DNA of 49,893 nucleotides from Clostridia bacterium (GTDB lineage: Bacteria; Bacillota; Peptococcia; DRI-13; SM3-B62). Numbering within the stretch: position 1 is the stretch's first letter; every line of letters begins with the position of its first letter. Location: positions 1 to 49,893 of the forward strand of contig JAHDQS010000025.1 of NCBI GenBank assembly GCA_018433675.1. Direction: 5' to 3'. The notes beneath the pieces were generated by a model. It was not told where the DNA came from. It ran no database searches and saw only the letters and a list, made by a program, of their open reading frames with translations. The translations under genes were made by a program, and so were the position numbers. This document shows, piece after piece, positions 1 through 9,143 of this stretch.

Positions 1-148
1 GGGACTCACTCTTAGAAAAGTAGTCATGCTGAAAAGCAGCTACAGGAGCAGTTAGAGGAACCCTGACCAACTTAAGTTGATTCTCTCAAAGGGTATGCCC
101 TTTGGCAAGAAAGTATTTCCAATTAAATTATACGAGGAGCTGAGTAAT
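1..148. other. Leader region upstream of rubredoxin
   Basis: No convincing gene lies here. The stretch holds a perfect 12-base palindrome CAACTTAAGTTG at 68-79 and a short perfect hairpin CAAAGGG-TATG-CCCTTTG at 87-104, followed by the rubredoxin ribosome binding site (GAGGAG at 134-139). The hairpin could be a weak terminator of an upstream gene or a leader element. Nothing resembling a PerR box was recognised. Function is unknown. Confidence 0.3.
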
Positions 149-310
149 ATGAAAAAGTATGTCTGTACAGCATGTGGTTATGTTTATGATCCGGCCCAAG
201 GCGACCCCGATTCGGGTGTAGCCCCGGGTACTGCTTTTGAAGATATCCCTGAAGATTGGGTATGTCCTGTTTGCGGAGTAGGTAAAGACATGTTCGAGGT
301 AGAGGAATAG
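149..310 (+). CDS. Rubredoxin
   Basis: A 53-residue one-iron electron carrier of the cytoplasm. The four iron ligands are in the two usual CxxC(G) knuckles: C6-T-A-C9-G-Y and C39-P-V-C42-G, with the family hallmark run [10 protein letters not shown] and [11 protein letters not shown] between and around them. Length matches the 52-54 residue family norm. I chose the ATG at 149, not the upstream in-frame ATG at 77, because GAGGAG sits about 10 bases before it and the extra 24 residues have no counterpart in rubredoxins. The next gene starts 16 bases downstream and encodes a flavodiiron protein, the usual electron acceptor of rubredoxin, so the pair probably forms an NADH-to-O2 (or NO) scavenging chain. 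Confidence 0.97.
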   Translation: MKKYVCTACGYVYDPAQGDPDSGVAPGTAFEDIPEDWVCPVCGVGKDMFEVEE

Positions 311-326
311 AAATCGAGGTGATTGG

Positions 327-1490
327 ATGAAGGCTGTTAAGCTAAAGGAAAATATTTACTGGGTCGGCGGCATCGACTGGGATATTCGCAGTTTTCACGG
401 TTACTTAACTCCCCGAGGTACAACCTATAATGCTTATTTAATTATTGATGATAAAATCACCCTAGTGGATACGGTAAAACACTATTTGTTTGACGAAATG
501 CTGTCACGCATAGCGGATGTCATCGATCCCTCCCGTATTGATTATGTAGTATCTAACCATGTAGAAATGGACCATTCCGGTTCCCTTCCGCGGATTACGG
601 AAATTACCCCCCAGGCAAAGATTATTACCTCCCCCAACGGAGAAAAAGGCCTTAAAGCTCATTACCAGGGGGATTGGGATTACACCGTGGTCAAATCCGG
701 GGATACGTTAAACTTAGGCAGCCGGAACTTATCTTTCGTGCAAACCCCTATGGTCCACTGGCCGGATAATATGGTTACATATTTAGCAGAAGAAAAAATC
801 CTCTTTTCCAACGATGCCTTTGGCCAGCATATCGCTTCGCCCCAACGTTTTGATGACCAGATCTCTCTGGGTGTTCTGCTGGAGGAGGCAGGCAAATACT
901 ACGCCAATATCGTTTTCCCTTATGGTAGCCAAGTGCAAAAAGCCTTAGAAACCGTCTCCACCTTGGATATTGAAATAATTGCGCCCAGCCACGGAATCAT
1001 TTGGCGTTCCAACATCCCGACTATCCTTCAGGAGTACGTCAAATGGTCCGCCAACGAAACAGAGAATAAGGTTGTAGTAGTCTATGATACCATGTGGGGC
1101 TCCACGGAAAAAATCGCCCAGGCGATTGGAAGTGCCTTTGAAGCCAAGGGCGTCAGTACTAGGATTATGAATCTGCAGGTCAGCGACATTTCCGATGTGA
1201 TGCCCGAAATACTCACGGCAAAATACGTATGTGTAGGTTCCCCAACTTTAAACAACAATATGCTGCCTAAAGTCTCAGCGTTTCTGACTTATATGAAGGG
1301 GCTGGCGCCAAAGAACAGGATTGGTTTGGCCTTTGGCTCTTACGGCTGGGGAGGACAAAGCGTTGGTCAGGTAGAAGAAGTCCTCAAAGGGGCAGGTTTT
1401 CAAGTGATGGAAAAGATAAGACTGCAATATATCCCGAGTCAGGAGCAATTAACCGAAGTTGTGAAAAAGATTCAGGAAGTGCTCGAGTAG
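327..1490 (+). CDS. fprA: FprA-type flavodiiron protein (rubredoxin:oxygen / NO oxidoreductase)
   Basis: A 387-residue cytoplasmic enzyme that reduces O2 to water (and in some members NO to N2O) with electrons from rubredoxin. The N-terminal metallo-beta-lactamase-like domain (about 1-245) carries the diiron ligands H78-x-E80-x-D82-H83, H144, D163 and H222. The C-terminal flavodoxin domain (about 248-387) starts with an FMN phosphate loop in the run YDTMWGSTEKIA and has the run GSPTLNNN. Length agrees with class A flavodiiron proteins, which have no fused rubredoxin; here rubredoxin is the adjacent upstream gene, so the two are almost certainly co-transcribed. A strong hairpin terminator follows. 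Whether O2 or NO is the physiological substrate cannot be read from sequence. Confidence 0.95.
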   Translation: MKAVKLKENIYWVGGIDWDIRSFHGYLTPRGTTYNAYLIIDDKITLVDTVKHYLFDEMLSRIADVIDPSRIDYVVSNHVEMDHSGSLPRITEITPQAKIITSPNGEKGLKAHYQGDWDYTVVKSGDTLNLGSRNLSFVQTPMVHWPDNMVTYLAEEKILFSNDAFGQHIASPQRFDDQISLGVLLEEAGKYYANIVFPYGSQVQKALETVSTLDIEIIAPSHGIIWRSNIPTILQEYVKWSANETENKVVVVYDTMWGSTEKIAQAIGSAFEAKGVSTRIMNLQVSDISDVMPEILTAKYVCVGSPTLNNNMLPKVSAFLTYMKGLAPKNRIGLAFGSYGWGGQSVGQVEEVLKGAGFQVMEKIRLQYIPSQEQLTEVVKKIQEVLE

Positions 1491-1511
1491 ATTAATAATA
1501 TTTGAGTCAAA

Positions 1512-1560
1512 AAAAAGACCCGTGGATGCCTTGTAAATATGCAGGCACACGGGTCTTTTT
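1512..1560. terminator. Bidirectional rho-independent terminator
   Basis: The arms AAAAAGACCCGTG (1512-1524) and CACGGGTCTTTTT (1548-1560) are exact reverse complements, with a further TGCC/GGCA pairing inside. The A-tract on one side and T-tract on the other let it terminate fprA rightward and the convergent AEC permease operon leftward. Confidence 0.85.
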
Positions 1561-1597
1561 ATCTGTCTTTTTCACTACTGCACACTTTTACTTTATA

Positions 1598-2539
1598 TTA
1601 CAGCACACTGATTACAGCGCTGACGATAGGAATTGTAAGCAGACTGAAGAGGGTTGTCACGAAAATTACTTCTGTCGCAAATTCATCGTCTGAGCCGTAA
1701 GCTTTTGCTACCATGACGATTGTGGTCATAGGCGGAAGTGCAACGATCAAGGTCAAGATCGTGCGAGGAATCTCCGGCAAAAACGAACCGAATATGATGT
1801 ATATAACCAAGGGCATTATCAGCATTTTAACTGCCGTTAGCATAAAGATGCTTGATTTCTTAAATACCTTAAGAATCGGCACAAAAGCTAGCGCGCCACC
1901 CAAATACATCAGCGTCAAATACTTGCTTATACCCCCTATGCCTGTAATTGTATCCATCAGCAATCTTGGCACCGGAATATCAAAAGCCATAATGATAAAA
2001 GCGATAACTAAAGCCACCGTAGTTGGGTTGATGATATTTTTTACAGCATACAAAAAGTTTGCTTCCTTTTGGTGCCTGCTGCAAAGATATATACCAAAGG
2101 TCCATAAGAAAGCCATATCAATGATGGTATACACGGAAATACACACCTGGGCAACAGGGTCAATAAATACTGCCTGAATCAAAGGTATCCCCATAAACCC
2201 CATATTCCCAAATACCGTCAAGGAAATAAATATGTTTGAAGACTTTCCTTCAAGCTTACACAGCCTACTTGCAAGAATCCCTACAATTGCAAGTAGAATG
2301 TAGGTCAACACTACCCCGGCGGCAAATCTTCCGCTGATTAAAAAGTCCTCTATCCCCACACCGCTTCCGGCCACAACGCTGAAGATCAAGGCCGGGAGAA
2401 TAACTTTGACGATGAGGTTAGACAAGGTGTTAAGGCTGTCTTTCGTGATTACTTTTGTCAAGGCCGCAATATATCCTACTGCCATGATAAAAGCAAAAAT
2501 AATGATCTGGTTTACTACGACTGTCATGTATCCATTCAT
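1598..2539 (-). CDS. AEC-family (auxin efflux carrier-like) permease
   Basis: A 313-residue integral membrane protein with about ten hydrophobic helices in two halves, the N-terminal half containing the family-typical LSNLIVKVILPALIFS stretch and the C-terminal half ending LVALPPMTTIVMVAKAYGSD. Bacterial members of the bile/arsenite/riboflavin/AEC superfamily export or import small organic acids such as malate or malonate; the substrate here cannot be assigned. The ATG at 2539 has GAGGA about ten bases upstream; a second in-frame ATG four codons later is possible. The gene follows the hotdog thioesterase by only 4 bases, suggesting one transcript. Confidence 0.85.
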   Translation of the reverse strand: MNGYMTVVVNQIIIFAFIMAVGYIAALTKVITKDSLNTLSNLIVKVILPALIFSVVAGSGVGIEDFLISGRFAAGVVLTYILLAIVGILASRLCKLEGKSSNIFISLTVFGNMGFMGIPLIQAVFIDPVAQVCISVYTIIDMAFLWTFGIYLCSRHQKEANFLYAVKNIINPTTVALVIAFIIMAFDIPVPRLLMDTITGIGGISKYLTLMYLGGALAFVPILKVFKKSSIFMLTAVKMLIMPLVIYIIFGSFLPEIPRTILTLIVALPPMTTIVMVAKAYGSDDEFATEVIFVTTLFSLLTIPIVSAVISVL

Positions 2540-2543
2540 GTGT

Positions 2544-2963
2544 TCAAATCCTCATATTATTCTTTATGTATCCGGTAGCACAGAATCTGGCGATTAAATC
2601 CTTATTGTCGTCAAAGACATCAACGTTATAACTGCAGATTTTTCTGCCTGCAGATACTTCTTTAGCTTCTGCCGTAAGTGTTCCTGCTTGGGGGGATTTA
2701 AAATACGTTATATTCGCATTGATACCTAGGGTAACGATCCCGGTTGAGTTTGAAGCCACGGCAAACGCATAGTCCGCTAAAGAAAAAACCGCGCCGCCTT
2801 GGACGATATTTACCCCATTAAGGTGTTTCTCTTCAATCTCCATTTGTGTCAAGGCGTAACCTCTATCGACCTTAAGAATCTTAATACCGATGTATTCGGC
2901 AAACCTGTCGTTTTTGACAAGTTTGATCATTTCCTTATCCAGATTTGTTACCCCCTTAGACAT
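2544..2963 (-). CDS. PaaI-type hotdog-fold acyl-CoA thioesterase
   Basis: A 139-residue single hotdog domain. The run NIVQGGAVFSLADYAFAVASNS contains the glycine-rich turn and catalytic-loop Asp of the PaaI/YbgC-related 4-hydroxybenzoyl-CoA thioesterase family, followed by the ITYFKSPQAGTLTAEAKEVSAGRKI beta strands typical of the fold. Such enzymes hydrolyse acyl-CoA esters in the cytoplasm. The start is uncertain: the ATG at 2963 lacks a clear ribosome binding site, whereas AAGGGGG lies just inside the reading frame, so a start a few codons later is possible. It is immediately upstream of the AEC permease on the same strand. The acyl substrate is unknown. Confidence 0.8.
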   Translation of the reverse strand: MSKGVTNLDKEMIKLVKNDRFAEYIGIKILKVDRGYALTQMEIEEKHLNGVNIVQGGAVFSLADYAFAVASNSTGIVTLGINANITYFKSPQAGTLTAEAKEVSAGRKICSYNVDVFDDNKDLIARFCATGYIKNNMRI

Positions 2964-3122
2964 GCTTGCTTAGCTTGCAATACTCTTACCATAATATCAG
3001 AAAACATTTTGGGCAACAAGCATTACATCGCCTGTGTGCGTTTGACGATAATAAAGATAACAGTGGCAGAAAGACATGACCGATAAGACCATGCCATCAT
3101 GTGGAAATGACGTGTCATCATT

Positions 3123-4259
3123 TTAGACAGCAGCGGCAATTTGTTTTATTGCATCCGCCAAAGGAGTATAAGGCAAATTATGGGCTTGGGCCACGGCAAG
3201 ATGGGTTACCTTACCGGCTACAACATTTACACCCTTTCCCAAGGCTCGATTTCCCCGGACAGCTTTCTCCCAGCCCTTTTGGGCAATTTCCGTCGCATAA
3301 GGCATCGTCACATTAGTCAAAGCATAGGTAGAGGTACGAGCCACCGCTCCCGGCATATTAGCGACAGAGTAATGAACAACACCATGTTTAATATAAATCG
3401 GCTCACTATGGGTCGTAATCCTATCTATGGTTTCAATGGAGCCGCCCTGGTCGATGGCAACATCGACAATTACAGAACCCGGCTTCATTTTCTTAACTAT
3501 TTCTTCTGTTACAAGCCTAGGGGCCTTGGCCCCCGGAATCAAAACCGCACCGACCAGTAAGTCCGCCTTTGCTGCTTCCGCTTCTATGTTATAGGCATTT
3601 GACATGATTGTCTTTACCCTGCCCTTAAACATATCATCCAGGTAAATCAAGCGCTTAAGGTTTTTCTCTATGACCGTTACCTGCGCACCCATTCCTGATG
3701 CTATTCGGGCGGCATTGGTTCCGACAATCCCACCTCCGATGATGACAACATAACCGGGCTCAACACCGGGCACTCCGCCTAAGAGGACTCCTTTGCCCCC
3801 GGAGGGTTTTTCTAAAAAGTGGGCGCCAATCTGCACTGACATCCTGCCTGCCACCTCACTCATCGGCATCAATAACGGCAAAGCCCCGTTAGGAAGTTGG
3901 ACGGTCTCATAAGCTATACCCACTACCTTCTTCTTCAACAAGGCCTTTGTCAGTTCCGGCTCCGGAGCCAGATGAAGATAGGTATAAAGGATTTGCCCTT
4001 CCTTGAGCAGATCATATTCCTGGGTCAGCGGCTCCTTTACCTTGATGATCATTTCCGCTGCGGCATATACCTGAGCGGCACTTTCCGCTATCTGTGCACC
4101 CGCTTGAGTGTACTCCTCATTGGTGATTCCGCTTCCCATCCCGGCGTCCTTTTCCACCAACACTATATTCCCCGCGTCAACAAGAGTCTTTACCCCGGCG
4201 GGGGTAATCCCTACACGATTTTCATTATTCTTTATTTCCTTAGGTACACCGATAATCAT
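3123..4259 (-). CDS. ald: Alanine dehydrogenase
   Basis: A 378-residue NAD-dependent enzyme interconverting L-alanine with pyruvate, ammonia and NADH. It begins [23 protein letters not shown], the hallmark of the alanine dehydrogenase / PNT N-terminal domain with the substrate-binding Arg, and has a Rossmann motif GGGIVG in the run [24 protein letters not shown], followed by the [14 protein letters not shown] segment of the active-site region. Length matches the family (about 370). A strong AAGGAGG lies seven bases before the ATG. A perfect hairpin separates it from the M20 gene upstream, so it may be transcribed independently or by read-through from the keto-acid operon. In amino-acid-fermenting anaerobes it feeds pyruvate into energy metabolism. 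Confidence 0.97.
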   Translation of the reverse strand: MIIGVPKEIKNNENRVGITPAGVKTLVDAGNIVLVEKDAGMGSGITNEEYTQAGAQIAESAAQVYAAAEMIIKVKEPLTQEYDLLKEGQILYTYLHLAPEPELTKALLKKKVVGIAYETVQLPNGALPLLMPMSEVAGRMSVQIGAHFLEKPSGGKGVLLGGVPGVEPGYVVIIGGGIVGTNAARIASGMGAQVTVIEKNLKRLIYLDDMFKGRVKTIMSNAYNIEAEAAKADLLVGAVLIPGAKAPRLVTEEIVKKMKPGSVIVDVAIDQGGSIETIDRITTHSEPIYIKHGVVHYSVANMPGAVARTSTYALTNVTMPYATEIAQKGWEKAVRGNRALGKGVNVVAGKVTHLAVAQAHNLPYTPLADAIKQIAAAV

Positions 4260-4281
4260 CCGATAACCTCCTTGTAAATTA

Positions 4282-4312
4282 ATTAAAGCCCTAATCAGAT
4301 TAGGGCTTTAAT
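4282..4312 (-). terminator. Perfect 14-bp hairpin between the M20 gene and ald
   Basis: Arms ATTAAAGCCCTAAT (4282-4295) and ATTAGGGCTTTAAT (4299-4312) are exact reverse complements around the three-base loop CAG. It begins 6 bases after the M20 stop codon on the minus strand and is followed by a T/A-rich run, so it is probably the (possibly leaky) terminator of the sigma-54 operon, upstream of ald. Confidence 0.65.
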
Positions 4313-4317
4313 CTTAA

Positions 4318-5580
4318 CTATAACACTCCGCACCAATCCATGATAAACCGTGCATACACCTTTGTCGTTTCAAGCATGCTGGGCAATTCCACGTATTCAT
4401 CATGAGCATGAGGATTACCTCCGTTTGGCCCGTAGCAGGTTGCCGGTAAGCCGTAATAGAGCGGCCAAAAGCGATGATCGGCGCTTCCCGGGGAATACAT
4501 GGTTTCGGCTTCACTGCCGGTAATTTCCCGATGAACTTTCGCCAGTAAGCGAAGAAAATCAGTTTCCGGATCAATCAGGCATCCTTCGCAGTGTATCCCC
4601 GTCCAGGTAAATTCCGGAGGATTATCTTTTAAATAAGGATGCTCCCGGACAACCCCGGCCATATGTTCCAGTATCCTTTCTTTGGCCTCTTCGATTGTGG
4701 TGCCGGGATAGAAGCCAACCCTTGTCGTGAAAACGCACTGATCCGGTGCCATGGCCGGCCAATCACCGGCGGCTATTCTGCCCACAGTAAAATTGATCGG
4801 ATGTTCCAAATGCGCGCAACTGGGATGACGCACAAGGTTCATTTCCTCTTCCAGTTTTCTTAGTCCCTGGATTAGGTAGAGTGCATTGTCAAAAGCGTTA
4901 GTCCTTTGCAAGCCGGCCATCGGATGAGACGGTATTCCTGGAACAACCGTCCGTAGCCAAATGATTCCGCCAGTACCCACCAGGATTTTCTGACCAAAGG
5001 TTTCGGGAACCAGACATCCGTCCCCACGATAACCCCTTTCCAAACAGGCCACAGCACCATTGCCGCCACCTTCCTCATCTGTTACCGCCTGCAGGATTAC
5101 GTCCCCGGCCAGCTTAATGCCTGCCTGTTGAATCGCTTTGACGGCATATATCATAGCGGCAACCCCGGCCTTCATGTCCGTCGAACCCCGGCCGTACATC
5201 CTGTCTCCCTCAATTTCTGCACCCCAGGGATCCCGAGTCCAGTACCTTTCAGTTCCCAGGGGAACTACATCCACATGTCCGTTTAAAACTAAGGACCTGC
5301 CTTTTTTTTGCGGTGATTCCAGCACCCCCACTACTTGGGGACTCACGGAATAATCCCATTCCGTTGGTGAATAGCCCGGTAACTTATTAATTTTGCTGAT
5401 GTTAATGTCGAACATATCCACCTTCAAGCCCATTTCCACCAGCTTATTTTTGATATAGCGCTGAACTCCTTCTTCGTTTCCCTGGGTGCTTGGAAAACGA
5501 ACCAGCGCCTGGGTAAACTGCACTTCCTCTTCCCATGATTCGTCTATTTTTTTCATTACATTTTGAATCGCTTTTTCCAT
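4318..5580 (-). CDS. M20-family metallopeptidase / ArgE-DapE-type deacylase
   Basis: A 420-residue cytoplasmic zinc-dependent amidohydrolase of the ArgE/DapE/ACY1/CPG2 family. Metal ligands and catalytic residues are visible as LNGHVDVVP (H102, D104), GRGSTDMKAG (bridging D135) and TDEEGGG (catalytic E169 and ligand E170). The dimerisation (lid) domain lies between about 200 and 310. I placed the start at the ATG at 5580, with GGGGGGTG five bases before it; a GTG at 5595 is an alternative. It is the last gene of the leftward operon beginning with BKACE, so it may release the amino or keto acid precursor of the pathway from an N-acyl derivative; that is inference. The family cannot be assigned a substrate from sequence. 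Confidence 0.9.
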   Translation of the reverse strand: MEKAIQNVMKKIDESWEEEVQFTQALVRFPSTQGNEEGVQRYIKNKLVEMGLKVDMFDINISKINKLPGYSPTEWDYSVSPQVVGVLESPQKKGRSLVLNGHVDVVPLGTERYWTRDPWGAEIEGDRMYGRGSTDMKAGVAAMIYAVKAIQQAGIKLAGDVILQAVTDEEGGGNGAVACLERGYRGDGCLVPETFGQKILVGTGGIIWLRTVVPGIPSHPMAGLQRTNAFDNALYLIQGLRKLEEEMNLVRHPSCAHLEHPINFTVGRIAAGDWPAMAPDQCVFTTRVGFYPGTTIEEAKERILEHMAGVVREHPYLKDNPPEFTWTGIHCEGCLIDPETDFLRLLAKVHREITGSEAETMYSPGSADHRFWPLYYGLPATCYGPNGGNPHAHDEYVELPSMLETTKVYARFIMDWCGVL

Positions 5581-5636
5581 TAACACACCCCCCACAAAAT
5601 ATTCATTCTGTCAATTAACACTTATTTGTTCATCGA

Positions 5637-6989
5637 TTAAGCCGTGATAAACATCATACTGGCACAGAAAACAATGGTAATGGCCAGAAAACCAAGTATG
5701 CAGTAGCCGAAGATATCTCTGATTTTCAGGCCTGCAATAGCCAAGAGAGGTATAGCCCAGAAAGGCTGAATGATGTTACTGAAAGCTTCACCGAACATAA
5801 AGGACTCGACAATGGTAGGTGCCGAAACCCCAAGAGCCAAACCGGCCTTCGTCACAATCGGACCTAAGATGATAAAGATTCCGCCGGAGGAAGGAATGAA
5901 GAGGTTGACAATGGCTCCTACCAGGTAATTCCAGAGTGGGAACGTGAAGGGAGTGGCCAGTTGTATCAGCCCCAAGGCAAACATGCTGGCTAAGCCGGAT
6001 TGCGCCATCATGCCCTGAATACCGGCATATATCGGAAACTGTAATACGATACCCCAACTGATTTTTGTGCCTTCGGCAAATGCCGTGTAGAATCTTTTAG
6101 GCGTCCAATGCATGAGAATACCCAAGGTCAGCATCATCAAGTTAAACATATTCATAGTCATACCGGTAAATCCATGTAAAGATAACCACTTCACAAGGTA
6201 TACACCCATTATCAGGGCTAAGAGAATGTTGAAAACCGGACAATCTTCAATCTTATCGGCAAAGGTTTTTTTATCGGAGCTCACTTCCTCGACTTCTATC
6301 TCTTGAGCAAGATGGGCAACCGTTTCATCGCTTAAATACGGAGTATCCTCATCATCGGGATGCATGGACCACATTAAAAGAGGAAGCACAATAAATCCGC
6401 ATATGGCCATCGGTACCAAGGCCATCATGCTCAGGGCCGTCGCCCCCGGGGGAATGAGCCCGATAGTTTCTTCCAAGAAATGACCCGGGGTATTGACCAG
6501 CAATACTTCCGAAGCGGATAAACCGACCTGTCCCAGGGAATAACCGATAAAGGTAGCCGCAATCAATAATTTAAATTCCAACTTTTTCATATTTCGGCCA
6601 ATTTCACGAGCCAGCAAAGCACCTCCAACCAATCCAACACCCCAATGCACGAAGGCCAAGCAAGCGGCAACTACAGTAACAAAAATAACTGCCTGCACGG
6701 AATTTTTAGGGATGCGGGCTAGGGTACTGAAGAATTTTTTGCCCAAAGGTGTTGTCGCAATAACAAAACCTGTCACGAGTATCATAACCATTTGCATAGA
6801 AAACGCCAGGAAGTTCCACATATTCTCGGAGAAGTAGGTGGCCATTTCCATGGGCCCTTGACCGGCAACAATAATACCTAATGCGAAAACTATGATAACC
6901 AGCGCTACGGCAAATAAGAATGATTCCGGTACATATTTTTCCATTCCGAAACCGAGGGATCTACTGATCTTTTGTATGAATTTCCTCAT
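5637..6989 (-). CDS. atoE: Short-chain fatty acid transporter, AtoE family
   Basis: A 450-residue polytopic membrane protein, close to the 440-460 residues of the AtoE family that carries acetoacetate, butyrate and related short-chain acids. It opens with an amphipathic segment (FIQKISRSLGFGMEKYVPESFLFA) typical of the family and has about a dozen hydrophobic helices, with conserved stretches such as FVHWGVGLVGGALLAREIGR and VNLFIPSSGGIFIILGPIV. I chose the ATG at 6989, which lies eight bases after AAGGAG; the ATG at 6995 would be only two bases from it. Its position between the acyl-CoA synthetase and the M20 deacylase suggests uptake of the keto-acid substrate, or exchange of it for an acid end product. 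Confidence 0.9.
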   Translation of the reverse strand: MRKFIQKISRSLGFGMEKYVPESFLFAVALVIIVFALGIIVAGQGPMEMATYFSENMWNFLAFSMQMVMILVTGFVIATTPLGKKFFSTLARIPKNSVQAVIFVTVVAACLAFVHWGVGLVGGALLAREIGRNMKKLEFKLLIAATFIGYSLGQVGLSASEVLLVNTPGHFLEETIGLIPPGATALSMMALVPMAICGFIVLPLLMWSMHPDDEDTPYLSDETVAHLAQEIEVEEVSSDKKTFADKIEDCPVFNILLALIMGVYLVKWLSLHGFTGMTMNMFNLMMLTLGILMHWTPKRFYTAFAEGTKISWGIVLQFPIYAGIQGMMAQSGLASMFALGLIQLATPFTFPLWNYLVGAIVNLFIPSSGGIFIILGPIVTKAGLALGVSAPTIVESFMFGEAFSNIIQPFWAIPLLAIAGLKIRDIFGYCILGFLAITIVFCASMMFITA

Positions 6990-7031
6990 TATCATCTCTC
7001 CTTCTCTTACTATTCTAATTTTAACTTTATT

Positions 7032-7748
7032 TCACCTTTGCATCGCAATTATTTTTCTATTCTCGTCCACCTCCTTCGTCAAAACCCGGACATCCAGGAC
7101 TTGGACACCCTTTTCATAAATCCTGACCGGATTAAAGTCCATTTCTACTATCCCGGGTGTCTCCATCAGGAGGTTGGATACCTTGAGCAACAGTTCAATC
7201 AGGGCTTCTATATCCAGCGCAGCTTTTCCCCGTGTCCCTTTCAGAATAGGATATCCCTTTATCTCTTCAATCATCTCCACGGCATCCTTTTTCTTTAACG
7301 GGCAAATTCTAAAGGAGACATCTTTTAAAACCTCTACAAAAACACCACCTAAGCCAAACATTATCGTCGGTCCAAAAATACCGTCTTGGGTTGCCCCAAT
7401 AACAAGCTCCACTCCTTCTTGGGCTTGCTTGCAGACCAGTATCCCTTCAATCACAGCGCTAGGCTCAGCGGCACATACTGTCTCGGAAATCTTGACATAG
7501 GCTGCTTTTACCTCAGAGGCATCCTTTAGTCCAACCCGTACTCCGCCGACATCGCTTTTATGAACAACCTGCCGCGAAACTACCTTCATTACCACCGGAT
7601 ACCCTATTTTATCTGCAATAATTACGGCCTCGGCCGGGCTGCGGGCCAACCCGTACTCCGGGTAATTAATCCCATAACTATCTAATAATGAAATTGCTTC
7701 CGGCTCTAACATGAATAATGTTTTTCCTTCGGTCACTTGCTCAGTCAT
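7032..7748 (-). CDS. acdB: ADP-forming acyl-CoA synthetase, beta (ATP-grasp) subunit
   Basis: A 238-residue ATP-grasp protein resembling the beta subunit of archaeal and bacterial NDP-forming acetyl-CoA synthetases (about 230 residues). The ATP-grasp N-terminus is seen in YPVVMKVVSRQVVHKSDVGGVRVGL, the family signature with the KxxSxxxxHKsdxGGV motif, and the C-terminal half contains EGVELVIGATQDGIFGPTIMFGLGG and EMDFNPVRIYEKGVQVLDVRV with the terminal metal-binding Asp/Asn. The ATG at 7748 has AGGAGGG 10 bases upstream; the reading frame is open further upstream but there it overlaps acdA. The ATG overlaps the acdA stop by 8 bases, implying translational coupling. With AcdA it converts acyl-CoA + ADP + Pi into acid + CoA + ATP. 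Confidence 0.92.
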   Translation of the reverse strand: MTEQVTEGKTLFMLEPEAISLLDSYGINYPEYGLARSPAEAVIIADKIGYPVVMKVVSRQVVHKSDVGGVRVGLKDASEVKAAYVKISETVCAAEPSAVIEGILVCKQAQEGVELVIGATQDGIFGPTIMFGLGGVFVEVLKDVSFRICPLKKKDAVEMIEEIKGYPILKGTRGKAALDIEALIELLLKVSNLLMETPGIVEMDFNPVRIYEKGVQVLDVRVLTKEVDENRKIIAMQR

Positions 7749-9123
7749 TTGCTTGTTCCCTCCTATACCGCCCATACTCGGCCAGGGCTGCCAGAGCACG
7801 CGCCGCTCGCTCCGGAGTAGGATAAACGGGGATTCCCGCTTTCTGCATGGTTTGGCGGCCTTCTTTTTCCGCTTCTCCCCCGCCCATATAGGCGACAACG
7901 ACCGGCACCTTCACCTTTTCTGCATATTCTATAATGACATGCTCCACACCGGGAACAGGATCTGCTATCACAAAAAGGTACATATCCGCATAATCATAAC
8001 GGGCCATTATCTCTAAAGCCGCCTGCCATTTGTCTTTTTCAAACCCGGGTATATCACAGTAGTTGCCGATATTTATCCCCCCGGAGGAAAGTATGGTGGA
8101 ACCCTTCAGTTCCTCCACTGTTTCAGCAGGCATCGAAACGATTTGCAGCCCCTTGGATTCGGCTTCGTCAATAAAAAGGCTGATCGTACCCCCGGATGTC
8201 GTCGCCACGCCGACACGATTACCTTTTGGCAGAGACTGCATACCCAAAGCCTTGACAACGTCATAAAAACTTTCCATTTCCGACGCCCTTGTTACACCAT
8301 ATTGCCGACAAGCATATGAAAATATTTTATCGTCACCGGCGATTGATGCTGTATGCGATGCTGCTGCCCGGCTTCCGCCTTCAGTCCTTCCCGGTTTGAG
8401 TATTACTACAGGCTTTCGGAGTGCCGTTCTTTTTAGAGCTTCGCCAAACCGCTTGCCGTCTTTGGGTCCTTCCAAGTAGAGCGCTATTACACGGGTATCA
8501 GTATCTTCAGCCATGTACTCCAAAAAATCGGCTTCACAAAGATCGGCCTGATTGCCCAGATTAATCATATTTGAAAACCCGACACCTTCCGTTTCAGCCC
8601 ACTCCCCAATCGTAGCGGATACCGAACCACTCTGTGAGACAATACCGATGGGTCCGCGCCTAGTCAAAAAGGGAGCCGGCATGATACATAAATTACTGTA
8701 GGTTGAGTTAATGCCCTGTATATTAGGACCGATCACCCTCAGGTCGCCTTGTTTGATAACCTGTTGAAGTTCTTCCTCCAAGGCCGTATTGCCCGCCTCA
8801 CGAAAACCGGATGTTAGAATCACGGCACCTCTTGCTTTTTTCTCTCGCCCTTGTCGCAGCACTTCCGGTACTGCTTGGGCCGGCACCACTACCACCAGTA
8901 AATCCACCGGCCCGGGAATATCAGTCACAGATGGGTATGCCGGTACACCTAATACATTCGACTCTCTGGAATTTACAGCATACAACCCACCTTGATAACC
9001 GGCCTTGATGAGATTTTTTAATATCTTATATCCCCATTTTTCTTGCTTGTTAGAAGCTCCAACTACCGCGATATGTTCAGCACTGAGAATATCCTTCAGA
9101 ACCTGTGTTGAATTACCTTTCAT
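7741..9123 (-). CDS. acdA: ADP-forming acyl-CoA synthetase, alpha (CoA-binding) subunit
   Basis: A 460-residue protein with the domain order of the alpha subunit of NDP-forming acyl-CoA synthetases: a CoA-binding Rossmann domain (AEHIAVVGASNKQEKWGYKILKN, about 15-110), a first succinyl-CoA-ligase-like domain (GPIGIVSQSGSVSATIGEWAE) and a second one with the run SRAAASHTASIAGDD, which contains the phosphorylatable histidine equivalent. It sits 20 bases after BKACE and overlaps acdB by 8 bases. Alpha and beta as separate genes is the archaeal Acd arrangement; many bacteria have a single fused protein. In this operon it would conserve the energy of the acyl-CoA made by BKACE as ATP. Confidence 0.92.
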   Translation of the reverse strand: MKGNSTQVLKDILSAEHIAVVGASNKQEKWGYKILKNLIKAGYQGGLYAVNSRESNVLGVPAYPSVTDIPGPVDLLVVVVPAQAVPEVLRQGREKKARGAVILTSGFREAGNTALEEELQQVIKQGDLRVIGPNIQGINSTYSNLCIMPAPFLTRRGPIGIVSQSGSVSATIGEWAETEGVGFSNMINLGNQADLCEADFLEYMAEDTDTRVIALYLEGPKDGKRFGEALKRTALRKPVVILKPGRTEGGSRAAASHTASIAGDDKIFSYACRQYGVTRASEMESFYDVVKALGMQSLPKGNRVGVATTSGGTISLFIDEAESKGLQIVSMPAETVEELKGSTILSSGGINIGNYCDIPGFEKDKWQAALEIMARYDYADMYLFVIADPVPGVEHVIIEYAEKVKVPVVVAYMGGGEAEKEGRQTMQKAGIPVYPTPERAARALAALAEYGRYRREQAND

Positions 9124-9143
9124 ATGTCACCAACTTCCTTTAT

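Noticed and set aside
1-76. End of an upstream gene
   Set aside because: Short open runs exist in two frames but none has a recognisable C-terminus, so no partial gene is claimed.
7749-7898. N-terminal extension of the ADP-forming synthetase beta subunit
   Set aside because: It lies inside acdA in another frame, is basic and unlike the family; the ATG at 7748 has a strong AGGAGGG site.
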